Shown here: piece by piece, positions 1 through 12,560 of the stretch | Numbering within the stretch: the stretch's first letter is position 1 | How the letters are laid out: the number at the start of each line of letters is the position of its first letter | Assembly: GCA_933228675.1 (NCBI GenBank) | Contig: OW121743.1 | Location: forward strand, 63,482,681-63,546,680 | Direction: 5' to 3' | Length of the DNA stretch: 64,000 nucleotides | From: Stomorhina lunata | Taxonomy: Eukaryota > Arthropoda > Insecta > Diptera > Rhiniidae | The notes under the pieces: generated by a model | Database searches by the model: none | What the model was told of the DNA's origin: nothing | Seen by the model: only the letters and a program-made list of their open reading frames with translations | Made by a program: the position numbers and the translations under genes

Positions 1-1636
1 GGATGTATAGTTCTTTCGATCTGTCCGATGGATGTTTGGAAAGTTTTGCTCTAGTTCCTTGTGCAATTTTAATGTCATTTAATTTATCAGCATTAAATCG
101 ATTTCCGGTCGGGGTTATATGGGAGATTTCACTAAATGTGAATAGAGCTCGCCCATTTTTAATATCGAACTTTTCAAGAGATCAGAAATATTTTTGTCAA
201 ATGTTGTCCCTCTAGAGAGTTTATTTTAGGAGCTATCGCCCTGAATATCAATATTGTACAACGTCTTTATACTAAATGTCATCATCGTATCTTAGGCGAA
301 GTTATACGGGATCAATTGTCAAACGTGAACGGATTTCTCCCAATTTCAATTAAAAAATTTAAATTTTCGTTGATATGTGAGATACTTACATACATATGTA
401 GGTTTTGAACGGATATCATGTAATTAGCTGCATTTTTGTACTTCCTAGGAAGATTACCTATAATTTGATATATAATACATTCTCAAATGTTATCATAATG
501 TTCAAAAGTCAGACACAAAATTAAGATTAATGCAGAGTGTCTGTCTGCTAAAATCAGATTTGTGGAGCTCCTGGATTTTACACAAAATTTTATGATATGT
601 CCCACCCTGAATTTTATCATTGTCGATCAAAACACCATCGCTTAAACGCTAAATTATATCTACCACAAATTACCGAATGCATCAGGATTTAGGTAATCCC
701 CTGCGAAGGACGCTATTAAATTTCATCAAAATAAACATCTGAGATATCGACAAAACAGGAGCTCCAAAAACTTGACTACAACAGAAAAATGGACAGACAG
801 GTAGACGGACGGACATGTAGACGGACGGACAAACAAACAGACGGACGGACGGGCAAACAAACAGATGGACGGACAGACGTACGGAGGTCGCGAAATCGAT
901 TCTTGTGCCGATTCTGAGTTGATCGGTACAATTTGAATGGTATTCATAATCAGATTTGTGGAGTATATATATCAGATTTTAGAAAATCCTCCCATAAAGA
1001 ACGATGTCAAATTTCATCACAATCGGTCCATAAACACCTGAGATATCGCTGAAACAATACTTACAAAATGTAAACAAAATTTCTTAGACACGTACTTTGG
1101 GCAATTTACTGTACATCAAATGTAGTGTTATGGCGACATCTCAATTGTTTATGGACCGCTTTTGATAAAATTTAATAACGTGCTTGGCGGGGGAATTTTC
1201 TAAAATCTGATATAAAATTTATGTAGGTCCGTGCTAAAGGAGGATGGTTTTTCCTATATCTGCATTTAATTTTTTCAACAAACATTCTCTAATGTGTACT
1301 TTGGGCAATTTGCGATACATCAAATTCAGTGTTTTGGCAATATCTCAGTTGTTTATGGACCGATTTTGATAAAATTTTACAGAGTGCTTTGGGAAAATAT
1401 TTCCTACAATCAATATAACATATTATCACATGTACACCACACTTGTTATTAAAAAGTGTGTTTCAATCGAAAATTTTCAAATTTTCGTCTAATTTTTGGT
1501 ATTTTTTCGAAATTGTCGGTGTTAATAAACCGATTTTAATGAAATTTAATAGCGTTCATTGCGGGAGAATTTCCTAAAATCTGATATATAATTTATGTAA
1601 GTCCATCCTCCAGGGGCTTCAGAAACTTGATTTCAA

Positions 1637-1837
<201 letters not shown>

Positions 1838-1936
1838 CTTAATCGATTCTCCTCCCGATTCTGAGTCGATCGGTATAATTTTTATGGGGTCTACGGTCAC
1901 TAATAAAAAAATTACAAACGGAATCACAAACTTATA

Positions 1937-1968
1937 ATACCCTTTCACCTATTGGTGAAGGGTATAAA
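1937..1968 (+). other. 3'-terminal hairpin of family A element
   Basis: ACCCTTTCACC pairs with GGTGAAGGGT across a TATT loop with one bulge, then TATAAAAA. Equivalent hairpins end the other family A and D elements (about 45990-46022 and 62868-62905). Confidence 0.7.
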
Positions 1969-1970
1969 AA

Positions 1971-2336
1971 GATTCCTAGATTTATAAGCAAAAACTATTT
2001 TGTTACCTTTTCCGAGTGCAACATGTTTCCGGCAATATAATTTTATTCCAAAACTATTGGAGTTTGTCAAATTTTCTAATCAGAATTACTCAATTTTTTT
2101 AGAAACCATTCACGGAAATGAAATTATAATACATATTAAACGAAATGAAAATCCAAAAATTTAATTGTGTTCATTTGAATGTTGCAGCAACATTGATAAT
2201 TAAAAAAAAATACATTTTAAATCAAATGTTTTTGATAACATGTCTCTGGATAATTTATGAAAAAAAACATAATGACACATTCATAGCTTTTTTTATTAAG
2301 CAACATGTTGCAGAGTCATTATATCAAAAACATATA
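1971..2336. other. AT-rich unassigned spacer
   Basis: No coding, RNA or clear repeat signal seen. An open frame at 2145-2387 runs into a repeat fragment and resembles no known protein. Confidence 0.6.
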
Positions 2337-2500
2337 TTTATACCCTTTATAACAATAGGTGGAAAGGGTAGTATAAGTTTGTGTTAATGTTTGTAAAGCA
2401 TATAAATATTGGTCTACCTTTAAGTATACCAATATACTTACAATTAATTCCTGAGTTAATTTAACGATGTCGGCTGCAAAGCTTATATTTTAACAAAATA
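2337..2500 (-). mobile_element. Family D (DINE-like) 3'-end fragment
   Basis: Starts with a terminal hairpin region (TATACCCTTTATAACAATAG, then GTGGAAAGGGTA). It continues with a body matching 62880-62995 and 22590-22720 (ATAAGTTTGTG, AAATATTGG, GAGTTAATTTAACGATGTC). The orientation is reversed relative to the family A elements. It is truncated before the GTCY tract. Confidence 0.6.
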
Positions 2501-2535
2501 ATGTTTGGCATTTTTTTTTAATATGTTTAGATACA

Positions 2536-4048
2536 ACAAGTAAGAGTGTTATATTCGGCTGTGCCGAATCTTATATACCCACCATCAAGTTGTGTTAAAT
2601 TTAGAAACATATCTCATATATCTACAAGGGTGCAGCTAATTCAAAATCTGCACCAAAACTGGAAAAATCGCTAAGCTATTTGGTATTGTTGGTAAAACCT
2701 TTGGACTAAATTAGGTTTCCGTAGCTTTATAGTTCAACATTCAAAAATATTCTAGTGGTTTCCCCAGTATTTACTTTGATCAAAATTCGGTCTCATAACC
2801 AGGTATAGTTTTACATTAATAAGTTGTTAAATACTTTTCGTTGTGATTAATATGTAGTTAGGCTAAACACGTTAATAGTAATACGACAGGTCCATATATT
2901 TCGTTATGAGTTCCTAATGCATTCATCATATATAAAGTCTGGGCTGAACATTGATTGATGCCTATATAATTTCATAGGTGCAATCTTAATATAATGAATG
3001 TACCTCCAAATCTTTTTGATTGTAGATACAAAAAGGGGATGTTATATATATAAGAATTATAGGCAAATGTTGACCGATTATAACAAAATTTTACACACTG
3101 GCTGGTATATATAGAGAGCTTATTCTTGCAAAATTTAGTGACCATAGTTTCTAATTTAATAGCTTTAACCTGGCCTTTGCTAAAATTTTTGGTTTCCGTG
3201 AGTGTTTTTCACATGAAAGCTAAAGTCAAATATGGACTGATTCCTATAAAATTTGATAAACTGATCAAAAATTGCTATGGTCAAATGGTGACCGATTGTG
3301 ACGAAATTTTGCACACTGGCTGGCATTGACATAAGACTTCCTTGTGCTTAATTTAGTCTTGTAGTTAAGGAGCTATCACGATTTTATCTGACGGACAGAC
3401 GGACATAAAGCCCCTTTTCTTTTTGAATTTTTGTGTTTTCGTAAGTTTTTTATATTTGAGCTAGGTCAAATAGTGACCGATTGTGACAAAATTTTGCATA
3501 CTGGCTGGCATTGATAACATTAGTGGTTATATCTATTATACTTTTAGATTTATTGACATTTAAGTGTATTTTGGGTGAAATTTAGCCTGTTTTTGTAAGT
3601 TTTTTGTATGGGAGCTATGGCTAAATGTGAACCGATTTCGATGAAATTTTATATGCTGCCTTGTGCTTATCTAAAACTTCTAGATACCAAATTTTGTCAT
3701 CATAACTGTCATAATTTGTCATTTATTAGCAAATAAGCGATTAGCCTAGACGAGGTTATACGGGAGCTATGGCCAAATGCTAACCGATTTTGCCCAATTT
3801 CAATACCAAAATTTTCTCATAGATAAAAAATGTTTCTGCTAAGTTTCAATTAGCTAGCTCTTTTCGTTTAGACGTTATCGTGATTTCAACAGACAGACAG
3901 ACAGACGGACATAGCTCAATCGTCTTAGAATTTCATAAGGATTCAGAATATATATCGTTTTTGATTTTTGAACCAATATTAAGGAAATTACAAACGGAAT
4001 GACAATCTCAATATACCCCCCATTCTTTTTGATGGTGGGTATAAAAAT
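2536..4048 (+). mobile_element. DINE-1/mini-me-like element, family B copy 1
   Basis: Complete ~1.5-kb non-coding element. The 5' end is ACAAGTAAGAGTG followed by a perfect hairpin at 2553-2569 (ATTCGGC, loop TGT, GCCGAAT) and TATACCCACCATCAA. The 3' end is TTGATGGTGGGTATAAAAA, the inverse of the 5' segment, so it has subterminal inverted repeats. Two short GTCY tracts lie at about 3390-3412 and 3890-3910. Other copies are 5023-6478 (minus) and 61101-62690 (plus). The Helitron-like class is inferred from this structure. Confidence 0.7.
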
Positions 4049-4805
4049 ATTCAACGGTATATTCTACAGCAACATGTTTTAGAACAGAATGTCTCTAATA
4101 AATGAAGTACTTATTCAAACTTATATTCTGTCAAGGTTTTAAATGAAGCATACGATCTTTAATTGATGACAATTTATATTAAATGGATACCTTTATAATA
4201 TAAAACGTTTTGATCTAAAAATTAAAGTTCTCCTTGTAACATGCATAAAATTATACTAGTTGCGACTTAATAAGAAGTTAAATTTTGATCCTATCCCATA
4301 CAAAAAAAAAAAATAATCAAAAGGCATTTATAGTTTGAAACTCCTAAAACAAAACAAATATAATAACAGAAAAATATATACATATTTAGTTTTATTTAAC
4401 TTAAATCACACTTGTTAAAAAAATTGTTTACTTTTTGTAGTCTTTTTCCGTTTAGTTCTGCTTAACATTATGAGTATACTACCATTAAAGAGAGTCGTAA
4501 TATCGGTTTATGATAATTTTTGTAAAGTATAAAATTTCCAAAGCAAATTTTATAGAAAAGAGGAATTCGTAAAGAATAAAGTTTTGTGATTTCCTTTAAA
4601 TTAATATAAAAACATTGCTTCAATAGAATGTTCAAAATTTACCAATTAATATATACTTGAGAGTATTCTTTGTCTAAATATTTCAGCAACATAAAAAAAT
4701 AATATTTAATGAAAGAACTACACATTTATAATAAAATTTTTCTTTTGCAACATGTTGCTAGCTAAATTATACTTACATTTTAACATTAAATTAAATTTTT
4801 ATAAT
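4049..4805. other. AT-rich unassigned spacer between family B copies
   Basis: Homopolymer-rich sequence with many stops on both strands. No gene or RNA signal seen. Confidence 0.6.
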
Positions 4806-5022
4806 TTGCTAGCTGCCGCGGTCCTCGTTGCTGGCCCTAAGCAAATATTGGTGGTATAATAGAAAAATTGGATTTTGCCACGCCTAACCGCCCACCGACA
4901 GAAAATCAAAACTCAGACTTTACAGTGTCACCCGCCGGGGTATTCTAAAGATTCCCTGAAAATTTCATTAAAATCGGCACAGCCGTTTTGGAGTCCATAC
5001 GTTACATACTTAAACACATCCA
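4806..5022 (+). mobile_element. Family E repeat fragment (TTTTGCCACGCC type)
   Basis: Contains TTTTGCCACGCC, ACCGCCCACCGAC and ATTCCCTGAAAATTTCAT, then AAAATCGGCACAGCCGTTTT. A diverged copy is at 7489-7672. GCCACGCC and AAAATCGG..AGCCGTTTT are recurrent in fly mobile elements, but I cannot name the family. It ends exactly where the inverted B copy begins, so B2 probably inserted into it. Confidence 0.55.
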
Positions 5023-6478
5023 TTTTTATACCCAGCATCAAAAAGAATGGGGGGTACATTGAGATTTTCATTCCGTTTGTAATTTCCTTAATATTGGCTC
5101 AAAAACCAAAATTGAAGTATATTCTGAATCCTTATGAAATTCAAAGACTATTGAGCGATAACTAACTGTCTGTTTGTCTGTCTGTCGTCGGCACGATTAA
5201 ACCTTAACGAAAGGATATAGGTCACTGAAATTTGGCACAAATATATTTTTTTTTTTCTTGGAAAATTTTGGTATTAAAATCGGGCAAAATCAGTTCACAT
5301 TTTACCATAGATCCCGTATAACCTCGTGTATTTACCATAGTTCCGGTATAACCTCACCTATGATGGCAAAATTTGTTATCTAAAAGTTTTACATAAGCGC
5401 TAGGCAGCATATAAAATTTTATCGAAATCGGTTCACATTTAACCATAGCTCCCATACAAAAAACTTACGGAAACAGCCTAAATTCCACCTGAAATACACT
5501 TAAATGCCAATAAATGATAAACTGTAGTAGATTTGGCCACTAAATTTAACACAGGGAAGTCTTATGTAAATACCAGCCAGTGTGCAAAATTTTGTCACAA
5601 GCGGTCACCATTTGACCATAACTCCCATATAAAAAACTTACGGAAACACAAAAATACAAAAAGAAAGGGGGGTTTATGTCTGTCTGTCAGATAAAAGAGC
5701 GATAGCTCCTTAACTTCAACAGCTAGAGAGACAAAATTGTACAAAAATATATTTCGATATAAGAGAAGTTGTGTACTGAAAATGGGCGAAATCGGTTCAC
5801 ATTTAGTTAGAGCTCCCATATAATCCCGCCCCCGGAAACACATGAATGCTTATAAATTGAATAGAATTCCAATTATAGTAGCTATGACGACTAAATTTAG
5901 AATGGAGAAGTTTTATGCAACTATTGGTCAGTGTATTTAATTTAATAGGAATCAGTCCATATTTGACTATAGCACTCCCGACAACCAAAAATGTATCGAA
6001 GGCCTGTTAAAAGCTTTAAAATTAGAAACTATGGCCACTTAATTAAACATAAATAAATACTAGCCAGTGTGTAAAATTTTGTTACAATCGGTCAATATTT
6101 GGCGGTATTAGGAATTCCTAACAAAATATGTGGACCTGTCGTATTTATTACTATCAACATGTTTATCCTAACTAAATATTAAGCTAAACGAAAAATATTT
6201 ATATTTCAGGTTATAAGATTAAATTTTGTGCAAAGTAAATACTAGGGAAATCACTTACATACTTTTAAATGTTGAACTATAAAGGTCCTGCAACCGAATT
6301 TAGTCCAAATATTTTGCTAACAATACTAACTAACGTAGCAACTTTTTTCGATTTTGGTCAACTTTTTGAATTAGCTGCACCCTCGTAGATATATGAGAGA
6401 TATTTCTTAATTTAACACAACTTTATGGTGGGTATATAACATTCGGCACAGCCAAATATAACACTCTTACTTATTAGT
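5023..6478 (-). mobile_element. DINE-1/mini-me-like element, family B copy 2
   Basis: Reverse-complement copy of 2536-4048. The 3' end (TTTTTATACCCAGCATCAAA) is on the left. The 5' hairpin (ATTCGGC, ACA, GCCAAAT, one mismatch) lies at 6440-6456 and is followed by AACACTCTTACTTATT. A short CTGT/CTGTCT tract lies at 5166-5190. Small open frames (for example 5595-5843) are not conserved between copies. Copies 1 and 2 form an inverted pair about 1 kb apart. Confidence 0.7.
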
Positions 6479-6685
6479 TCTTTTGCAATCAGTTGCGGTA
6501 TCTGACTACAATTACTATATTTACATACACTTTGCTATATTTAGACACAAGAAATATCTTTAGAAAAACAGACAGGCATTTCACGAAACCAAATGTCTCC
6601 ACTTTATGTTGTTAATATAACATTTATACACCGGTTCCAATGTGAAATTAAATTAATGCAATTTCGAAAGTCAGATTAAGCTCCG
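6479..6685. other. AT-rich unassigned spacer
   Basis: Nothing recognised. Confidence 0.5.
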
Positions 6686-7055
6686 ACTAATCTTAGTTGT
6701 CCTTCATCTCAACTGTGGACACCGATCTCCTTGATCCAAGAAAGAATTATACTAATTTTGGTTGGAATCTCAACCTTTTTGAGGTACCTGCCTTGGACCC
6801 ATAATTTTCACTTATTATTGTGAATAAAAATTTGGCACACGTCTATTAGTTTATCTAACTAAGAGCTCAACCAGTTTTGGTTGAAATCCATCCACTCTTT
6901 GGTGTACCTGCCTTGGATCCCAATTTTTCACTTAATTTTTTCTTAATATAAGATGTAATACTCAACAGAATTACGGCTTATGAAATTCGGCCCACATCTA
7001 TTGGTTTACCCAAAAAAGAGCTTTACTAATTTTGGTTGAAATCCGCCGACTACTA
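6686..7055. repeat. Three diverged ~120-150-bp direct repeats
   Basis: TTTTGGTTGRAATC recurs near 6757, 6875 and 7030; GTACCTGCCTTGGA recurs at about 6785 and 6906; CATCTATTGG/CGTCTATTAG recurs twice. The left edge (CCTTCATCTCAACTGTGGAC) is the inverse of sequence at 59819-59840, so it is a dispersed repeat. Confidence 0.55.
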
Positions 7056-7488
7056 CGGGAATAACAAACACTTACATTCACTTTAATTAAAAAGTTACGC
7101 CTAAACGACTGCAACACTTTTTGCTTGAATTATACGTAATAATTTACATGACTTTTTTCAGAAAATTTTAAACTTTGTTCAACGATCGGTAAATTATGGT
7201 AATTTTTTTAGGTCAATCTAAAGAAAAGATCTTCACCTTTAATGGTGATGGTAAGAGCAACGAGTTAAATCGAGCTATCCTAGTTTTTATCCAATTAAAA
7301 ACGAAAGCACTGAATTTTGGTTTGATTTCCCAATATCTCCTAAACAATATACGATATCAAGTTTTGTATTTTAATTAAACTGACATAAAGAGTAAAGCTG
7401 TGAAACAATTTTCGTTGCTTGAGCTATTGAGTTTGATGAAAAATCGCATCACTTTTCGTTTTAAAACATTCTGTTCACCTTATTTATA
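7056..7488. other. AT-rich unassigned spacer
   Basis: A 60-codon open frame at 7196-7378 has no recognisable domain. Nothing else seen. Confidence 0.5.
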
Positions 7489-7672
7489 AGCCGTTCCGCA
7501 TTGCTGGCATTAAGCAAACTTTAGATATAAATAGATGTCATGGTGATGCAATATAAAAATTACATTTTGCCACGCTTCTCCGCCCGCAGACCGAAAATCA
7601 AAAATCAGACTTCTCAATGTTACCCGCCTGGAATTCTAAAGATTCCCTGAAAATTTCATCAACCCACTCCTA
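7489..7672 (+). mobile_element. Family E repeat fragment, copy 2
   Basis: Aligns with 4815-4975: TTGCTGGC.TTAAGCAAA, TTTTGCCACGC, CCGCCCGC, GAAAATCAAAA, then ATTCTAAAGATTCCCTGAAA. About 75-80% alike by eye. It is truncated before the AAAATCGG motif. Confidence 0.55.
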
Positions 7673-9359
7673 TAAGAAACAATTACTATTAAAAAGTAAA
7701 AATTATAATAAAAGCGGCTCCTCACCTATGTTAGAATAGGACGTCCGAAATTTCAATGAAAAAACCATAAAGCGGAAAGACTTTCAGAGCTTGAAAAATA
7801 CGCGTACATGATCAAAACGCATGGAATTCTAAAATACGCTCGCAGTTTGACCTTAACAGATAGTCAAAAGTTTGAGTAAGTAAATCTTCTTTGATCACAA
7901 AACGTTATCGATAATCTTTTTTATCTTAATAAATATATTCCCATCTTCTCCTGGCAACAGTGTTGCCTTTGATATTCTTTGGCATTAAGTGTTGCCGCTT
8001 GTTGGCTTTCAATGCAATTATTCTGGTTAAATATCTTTTTTTCCGTTTTAACTGTAATTACAAAAGTTTAATTGAGTTTTCTCTCATCTTTGCTGCTGTT
8101 GCTGATTCCTAGACTTTTTTCTTTCGTTTTTTTTTTTTTTTTTGTTATTCAGCGCTTCCTGCTCCCTTCATTCTTTACAATTCAGTTGTTTTTTCTTACT
8201 TCCTTCTTTGGAAATGAAGAAGAGCAGCAACAAAACAGAAAAGAACGTTTCTGGAAATAATAAAAAGGAGCTTTTGGCTTAATGTGGCCTTCCCTTCTTC
8301 AGTTGTGTTTGTGTTGTTTAATGTTTGTATTAAATTCTTAAATCGAGAGGAGGCTGAGGGATAACGTTTGTATGTGTCACCAATGATTTGCCTTTTAAGA
8401 ATTGTTGGTGTTGGCAATGACACTAAGACACACATACATACATATTTATATAAACAAACGCTATAGAATAGACCTTAAATGAAGAAAAAGTTATTTTGCA
8501 TTTTTTTTTTCGTATAAAGTTTGCATAAAAAACTACGTGTCTGCTTAAAACTCTTCGGCATCAGCCTCATCCTGATGCTTTTTTTTTGAGTCATTCAACC
8601 AAGCAACCAACCAACTGTTGTTGCCTGCTTCATCTTCGTCAACTTGTAGCCACAATAGTAGTCGTAAGTAGTCAACCATCAGCATCATCCAGCTATCCAG
8701 CCACAATTTTATTAAAATTGCTATCGTTTGCTTAAAAGTCCTGTAAAATACTCCTGAGGCTAGATTTCTTTGCATTTTTCTTTACTCGCACCCTTTTTTT
8801 CTTTTTTTTTGCTTAACTTTTTTTTCGTATCTATTTTTTAATCCATCAGTTGAAGGCAAAGAAAAAGCGATTCAACACCACATCAGCAGGCAATGCTTTT
8901 AATGTCTTGTGCGTGATGTTTCGATTACGTGGCATTGGGTGTTGAATGTACTATATCCTAGACCTTAGGAGTGTTGACAATATCTTCTTTATTATGTTGA
9001 TTTCAAAATTCAGTTACTTTGGTTTAAAACCCCAGCAGTAGCAGCATCCGAGCAGAGCCCATCAGTTTGAGGTTAAAGCCGTAAGATTGGGTATTGGTAT
9101 TGACAGTAAATAAGATTTGTTAGCGTGGTTTATGTTAATTACTGTCAGAAGCTGAATTTTTTTTCTTCGTTCGTTCTTAATTTACAACTTTTTATTAATT
9201 TTTTTTCTTTTTTGAATTGTATTTATTTTATTTTACCGCTTTTTATAATTTCTTGCTGCTGCTGTTGTTGCTTGTTGTTTTTAACATTAAGGATAAATAT
9301 TTTCTGGTCTCTATACCTCACTCCCTCGGTTTCTATTCATTTCAATTCTTTTCTCTAGT
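7673..9359. other. Low-repeat island, intron- or intergenic-like
   Basis: Mixed-composition sequence with poly-T runs, CAA/GTT and CTG/CAG trinucleotides (for example 9253-9275) and CA-rich stretches (8425-8445). It differs from the surrounding repeats. Open frames (8072-8260, 8196-8435, 8545-8775, 9125-9358) are low-complexity, have no domains and no obvious splice context, so I do not call them genes. This is the kind of sequence where fly regulatory DNA sits. Confidence 0.45.
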
Positions 9360-9365
9360 TGACAA

Positions 9366-9460
9366 ACAAGAAATTGCGCTTGATTGAATTTCAATTAAAA
9401 TGCAAATGATTTGCTTAATTGCTTTATAACCACTTTTATTTTTTGATACCGTTCGATGTC
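9366..9460. promoter_or_regulatory. Possible homeodomain/POU-rich regulatory element
   Basis: Dense cluster: CAATTAAAATGCAAAT contains the octamer ATGCAAAT; GCAAATGATTTGC is a perfect 13-nt dyad. TTAATTGC and TTTATAAC resemble homeodomain/Caudal-type sites. The local sequence is not repetitive in this window. Function is inference only. Confidence 0.25.
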
Positions 9461-9854
9461 AATAGGAAATGTTAAGGAAAATAAGTTTAACTTCCGGTAC
9501 GGAGAAATTACCATAATTTAACTTACTTTTAATAAAATACAAAGCTTTATTGGTTTTAAATTCTGTAATAATGTTTTCTTTAGTTTCACGAAAATCCGAC
9601 TTGTCCTAGAGTTGTACAAGTCTAATACAGATTTCCAGAAATTTATGTTATGATAAAGATTAAAGTTCATAGATAATATGTGACTCATATTTCTATAAAA
9701 CTTAGAAAGTTGTGTGTTATCGGGTGTACAATAGGATGGGTCGTTTTTTCACTTTTGCCTCTGATCGATTTCTAATAACGAAATTATATTGTCAAATTAT
9801 GTCAGTCGGATGTGCAAAGTTTTGAACCCATTTGTGTGGGGAAAAACGGCAGTA

Positions 9855-9856
<2 letters not shown>
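9461..9856. other. Unassigned spacer
   Basis: No gene or repeat recognised up to the (CTGT)n tract. The last ~60 bp are the presumed flank of a DINE-like element. Confidence 0.45.
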
Positions 9857-9913
<57 letters not shown>

Positions 9914-9982
9914 GTCTGTGTGTCTGTCTGTCTATATATCTGTCTGTCTGTCTATATATCTGTCTGTCTGTCTGTCTGTCTA

Positions 9983-10073
<91 letters not shown>

Positions 10074-10074
10074 C

Positions 10075-10107
<33 letters not shown>

Positions 10108-10169
10108 ATATCTGTCTGTCTGTCTATATATCTGTTTGTCTGTCTGTCTGTCCGCTTGTTTGTCTGTCT
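9857..10169. repeat. (CTGT)n microsatellite with CTATATAT interruptions
   Basis: About 310 bp of CTGT units with repeated TCTATATATCTG interruptions (at 9931, 9951, 10105, 10125). The repeated interruptions show that small blocks duplicated within the tract. It is joined to a family B fragment on its right, so it is probably the GTCY tract of a B-type element in minus orientation. The three long open frames across it are artefacts. Confidence 0.9.
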
Positions 10170-10250
10170 ATAGTTCTTATATACATATGTATGTATATAA
10201 CATCCCCTTTTTCATCTATAGTCAAATAGATTTGGAGGTACATGCATCTG
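10170..10250 (-). mobile_element. Family B fragment
   Basis: Reverse complement of about 3000-3065 in B1: AACATCCCCTTTTT, CAAATAGATTTGGAGGTAC. It is directly attached to the expanded (CTGT)n tract with the rest of the element missing. Confidence 0.6.
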
Positions 10251-11575
10251 GAAGCCAACTCCGTATGGAAGAAATAAATACATTTTGATGTCTTTCCAAT
10301 ACCAGCTTTCCTACCTCAATTTTCAAATTTTCTTTAGCCGTATCAGACCTCAGAGCTTTCTAACTAATCTAAATAAAAAAAATGTTTTTCTAATTGGAAA
10401 TAATTTAACACAAATTTTGCACTTTTTTAAAATTCCTACTAGGGTCAAACTTAAGCTTATGATTTCCCTTGATTATAAGTTTTTCTTTTTTTTTTCATTT
10501 CTTTGAATCTGACCTTAACTTACAGCAGATGTTTTAGTTTTGTAATTGATTTAAGGTGAATACAATTAATTGTGTTGAAGTATTTTCAAGCAAAAACTGA
10601 TTTAATTGCATATCTTGGACATGGTCAGAATTGTCTGACAGACAGACGGTTTTTAAGCAAAAACGCAAAGAAAGAAATTAAAAATTAGAAAAAAGGAAAT
10701 AAATAAGTTTTAATACAGAATAAGAGGTTTATGTTAATAAATTTAAATCCATAAATCTCAGAGTTTAAAGAATTATTATATTAAAATGTTTTAAAGAAGC
10801 TTTTATTAAGAGTCATATTATAATTAAAGGGCTTACAAAGAACTTATGTACAAAAAAGATGGTAAACTTATGAGTTTTTAATCCTTTAAAAATTAAATTG
10901 TCCTTAAATGCCTTAAGGTTTATGTTTTTCTCTAGGAATTAGCAATTTAATTCATTAAATGCTGGTCCGATAATTTTCTATTAATAAACAAATGCGGGCG
11001 ATTTTTGAAAATAAATAAATTTAAATTGTTTTCCTTTAACTCATGAAAAATAATTGATAGTAATCCTTTGACCCTTAGAAAATGACTATAAACAAAAAAT
11101 TTTAATTTTGTAATTAAAATGAGATTTTTAATTTTTTATCTATTCTATTCTTCTATTTGTTTAAAATGTAAGATAATCTTTTCTATTAAAATCAAAAAGG
11201 CTTAAAAAGGGTCGGTTCTCCTACAAACAAATGGAGACATCAAACATCAAATAATATAAAGTTAACAAACAAAATAACAGCGAAATAAATAAGATAAAAA
11301 ATATTTTTCAAACAAAAAGTTTCAGATTTAAATAAGCAAAGACAAAACTGATAGCATTGAAAAAAACCCTCACACAAATTGAATTGAATGAAAATCTAAA
11401 AGTTTTCCTCTAACTTAATTACAAAGTAAAACCACAATATCCGATTTATGTTGGGACCAACAAAAAAAATATAAAACGATTAATGGTAAAAATCAAATAC
11501 AAAGGGCATTTATCTAGACAACAAAAACATTTGTAATATTAAACAAAAGAGAAGAAAATTTTGAGCTATAAAGAG
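10251..11575. other. A/T-rich unassigned spacer
   Basis: Long A-rich stretches with no repeat periodicity and no coding signal. A short CAGACAGACGG at 10638 may be a further GTCY remnant. Confidence 0.5.
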
Positions 11576-12560
11576 TTTTTATAAGAGCTTTCTATTGAAA
11601 AGTTGACGATAGGAAAAGTTTTCTATAGAAAAGTTGACGAAATGATAAGTTTTCTATAGAAAAGTTGACGATAGGATAAGTTTTCTATAGAAAAGTTGAC
11701 GATAGGATAAGTTTTCTATAGAAAAGTTGACGATAGGATAAGTTTTCTATAGAAAAATTGACGAGAGGATAAGTTTTCTATAGAAAAGTTGACGATAGGA
11801 TAAGTTTTTATAGAAAAGTTGACGATAGGATAAGTTTTCCATAAAAAAGTTGACGACAGGTTAAGTTTTCTATAAAAAAGTTGACGATAGGATAAGTTTT
11901 CTATAGAAAACTTTGCGATAGGATAAGTTTTCTATAAAAAGTTGACGATAGGATAAAATTTCTATAGAAAAGTTGACGACAGGATAAGTTGTCTATGGAA
12001 AAGTTGACGATGGGATAAGTTTTCTATGGAAAAGTTGACGATAGGATAAGTTTTCTATTGAAAAGTTGACGATAGGATAAGTTTTCTATAAAAAAGTTGA
12101 CGATAGGATAAATTTTCTATAGAAAAGTTGACGATAGGATAAGTTTTCTTTTGAAAAGTTGATGATAGGATAAGTTTTCTATAGAAAACTTGGCAATAGG
12201 ATAAGTTTTCTATAAAAAGTTGACGAAAAGTTGACGTTGGGATAAGTTTTCTATGGAAAAGTTGACGATAGGATAAGTTTTCTATTGAAAAGTTGACGAT
12301 AGGATAAGTTTTCTATAGAAAAGTTGACGATAGGATAAATTTTCTATAGAAAAGTTGACGATAGGATAAGTTTTCTATTGAAAAGTTGATGATAGGATAA
12401 GTTTTCTATAGAAAACTTGGCAATAGGATAAGTTTTCTATAAAAAGTTGACGATAGCATAAGTTTTCTACAGAAAAGTTGATGATAGGATAAGTTTTCTA
12501 TAGAAAAGTTGACGATAGGATAAGTTTTCAATGGAAAAGTTGACGATAGGAAGACATATA
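11576..12560. repeat. 31-bp satellite, subfamily 1
   Basis: About 31 tandem units of a 31-bp repeat containing GATAGGATAAG, then TTTTCTATAGAAAA, then GTTGAC. The core TTTTCTATAGAAAA is a 14-bp perfect dyad. Variants such as AACTTGGCAATAGG recur (near 12185 and 12415), and 12236-12420 repeats the order seen at 12005-12190, so a higher-order block of about 230 bp is present. Confidence 0.9.

Noticed and set aside
3126..3329. Frames shared by family B copies (also 61677-61883 and 5803-5988 minus) as a small protein
   Set aside because: Similarity reflects repeat copies; the frames differ in length and are broken differently in each copy.
11576..12560. 31-bp satellite as a hammerhead-like sequence (TTGACGA ... 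GAAAA)
   Set aside because: The essential C of CUGANGA is T in nearly all units, and GAAA is offset from the only possible stem II pairing.
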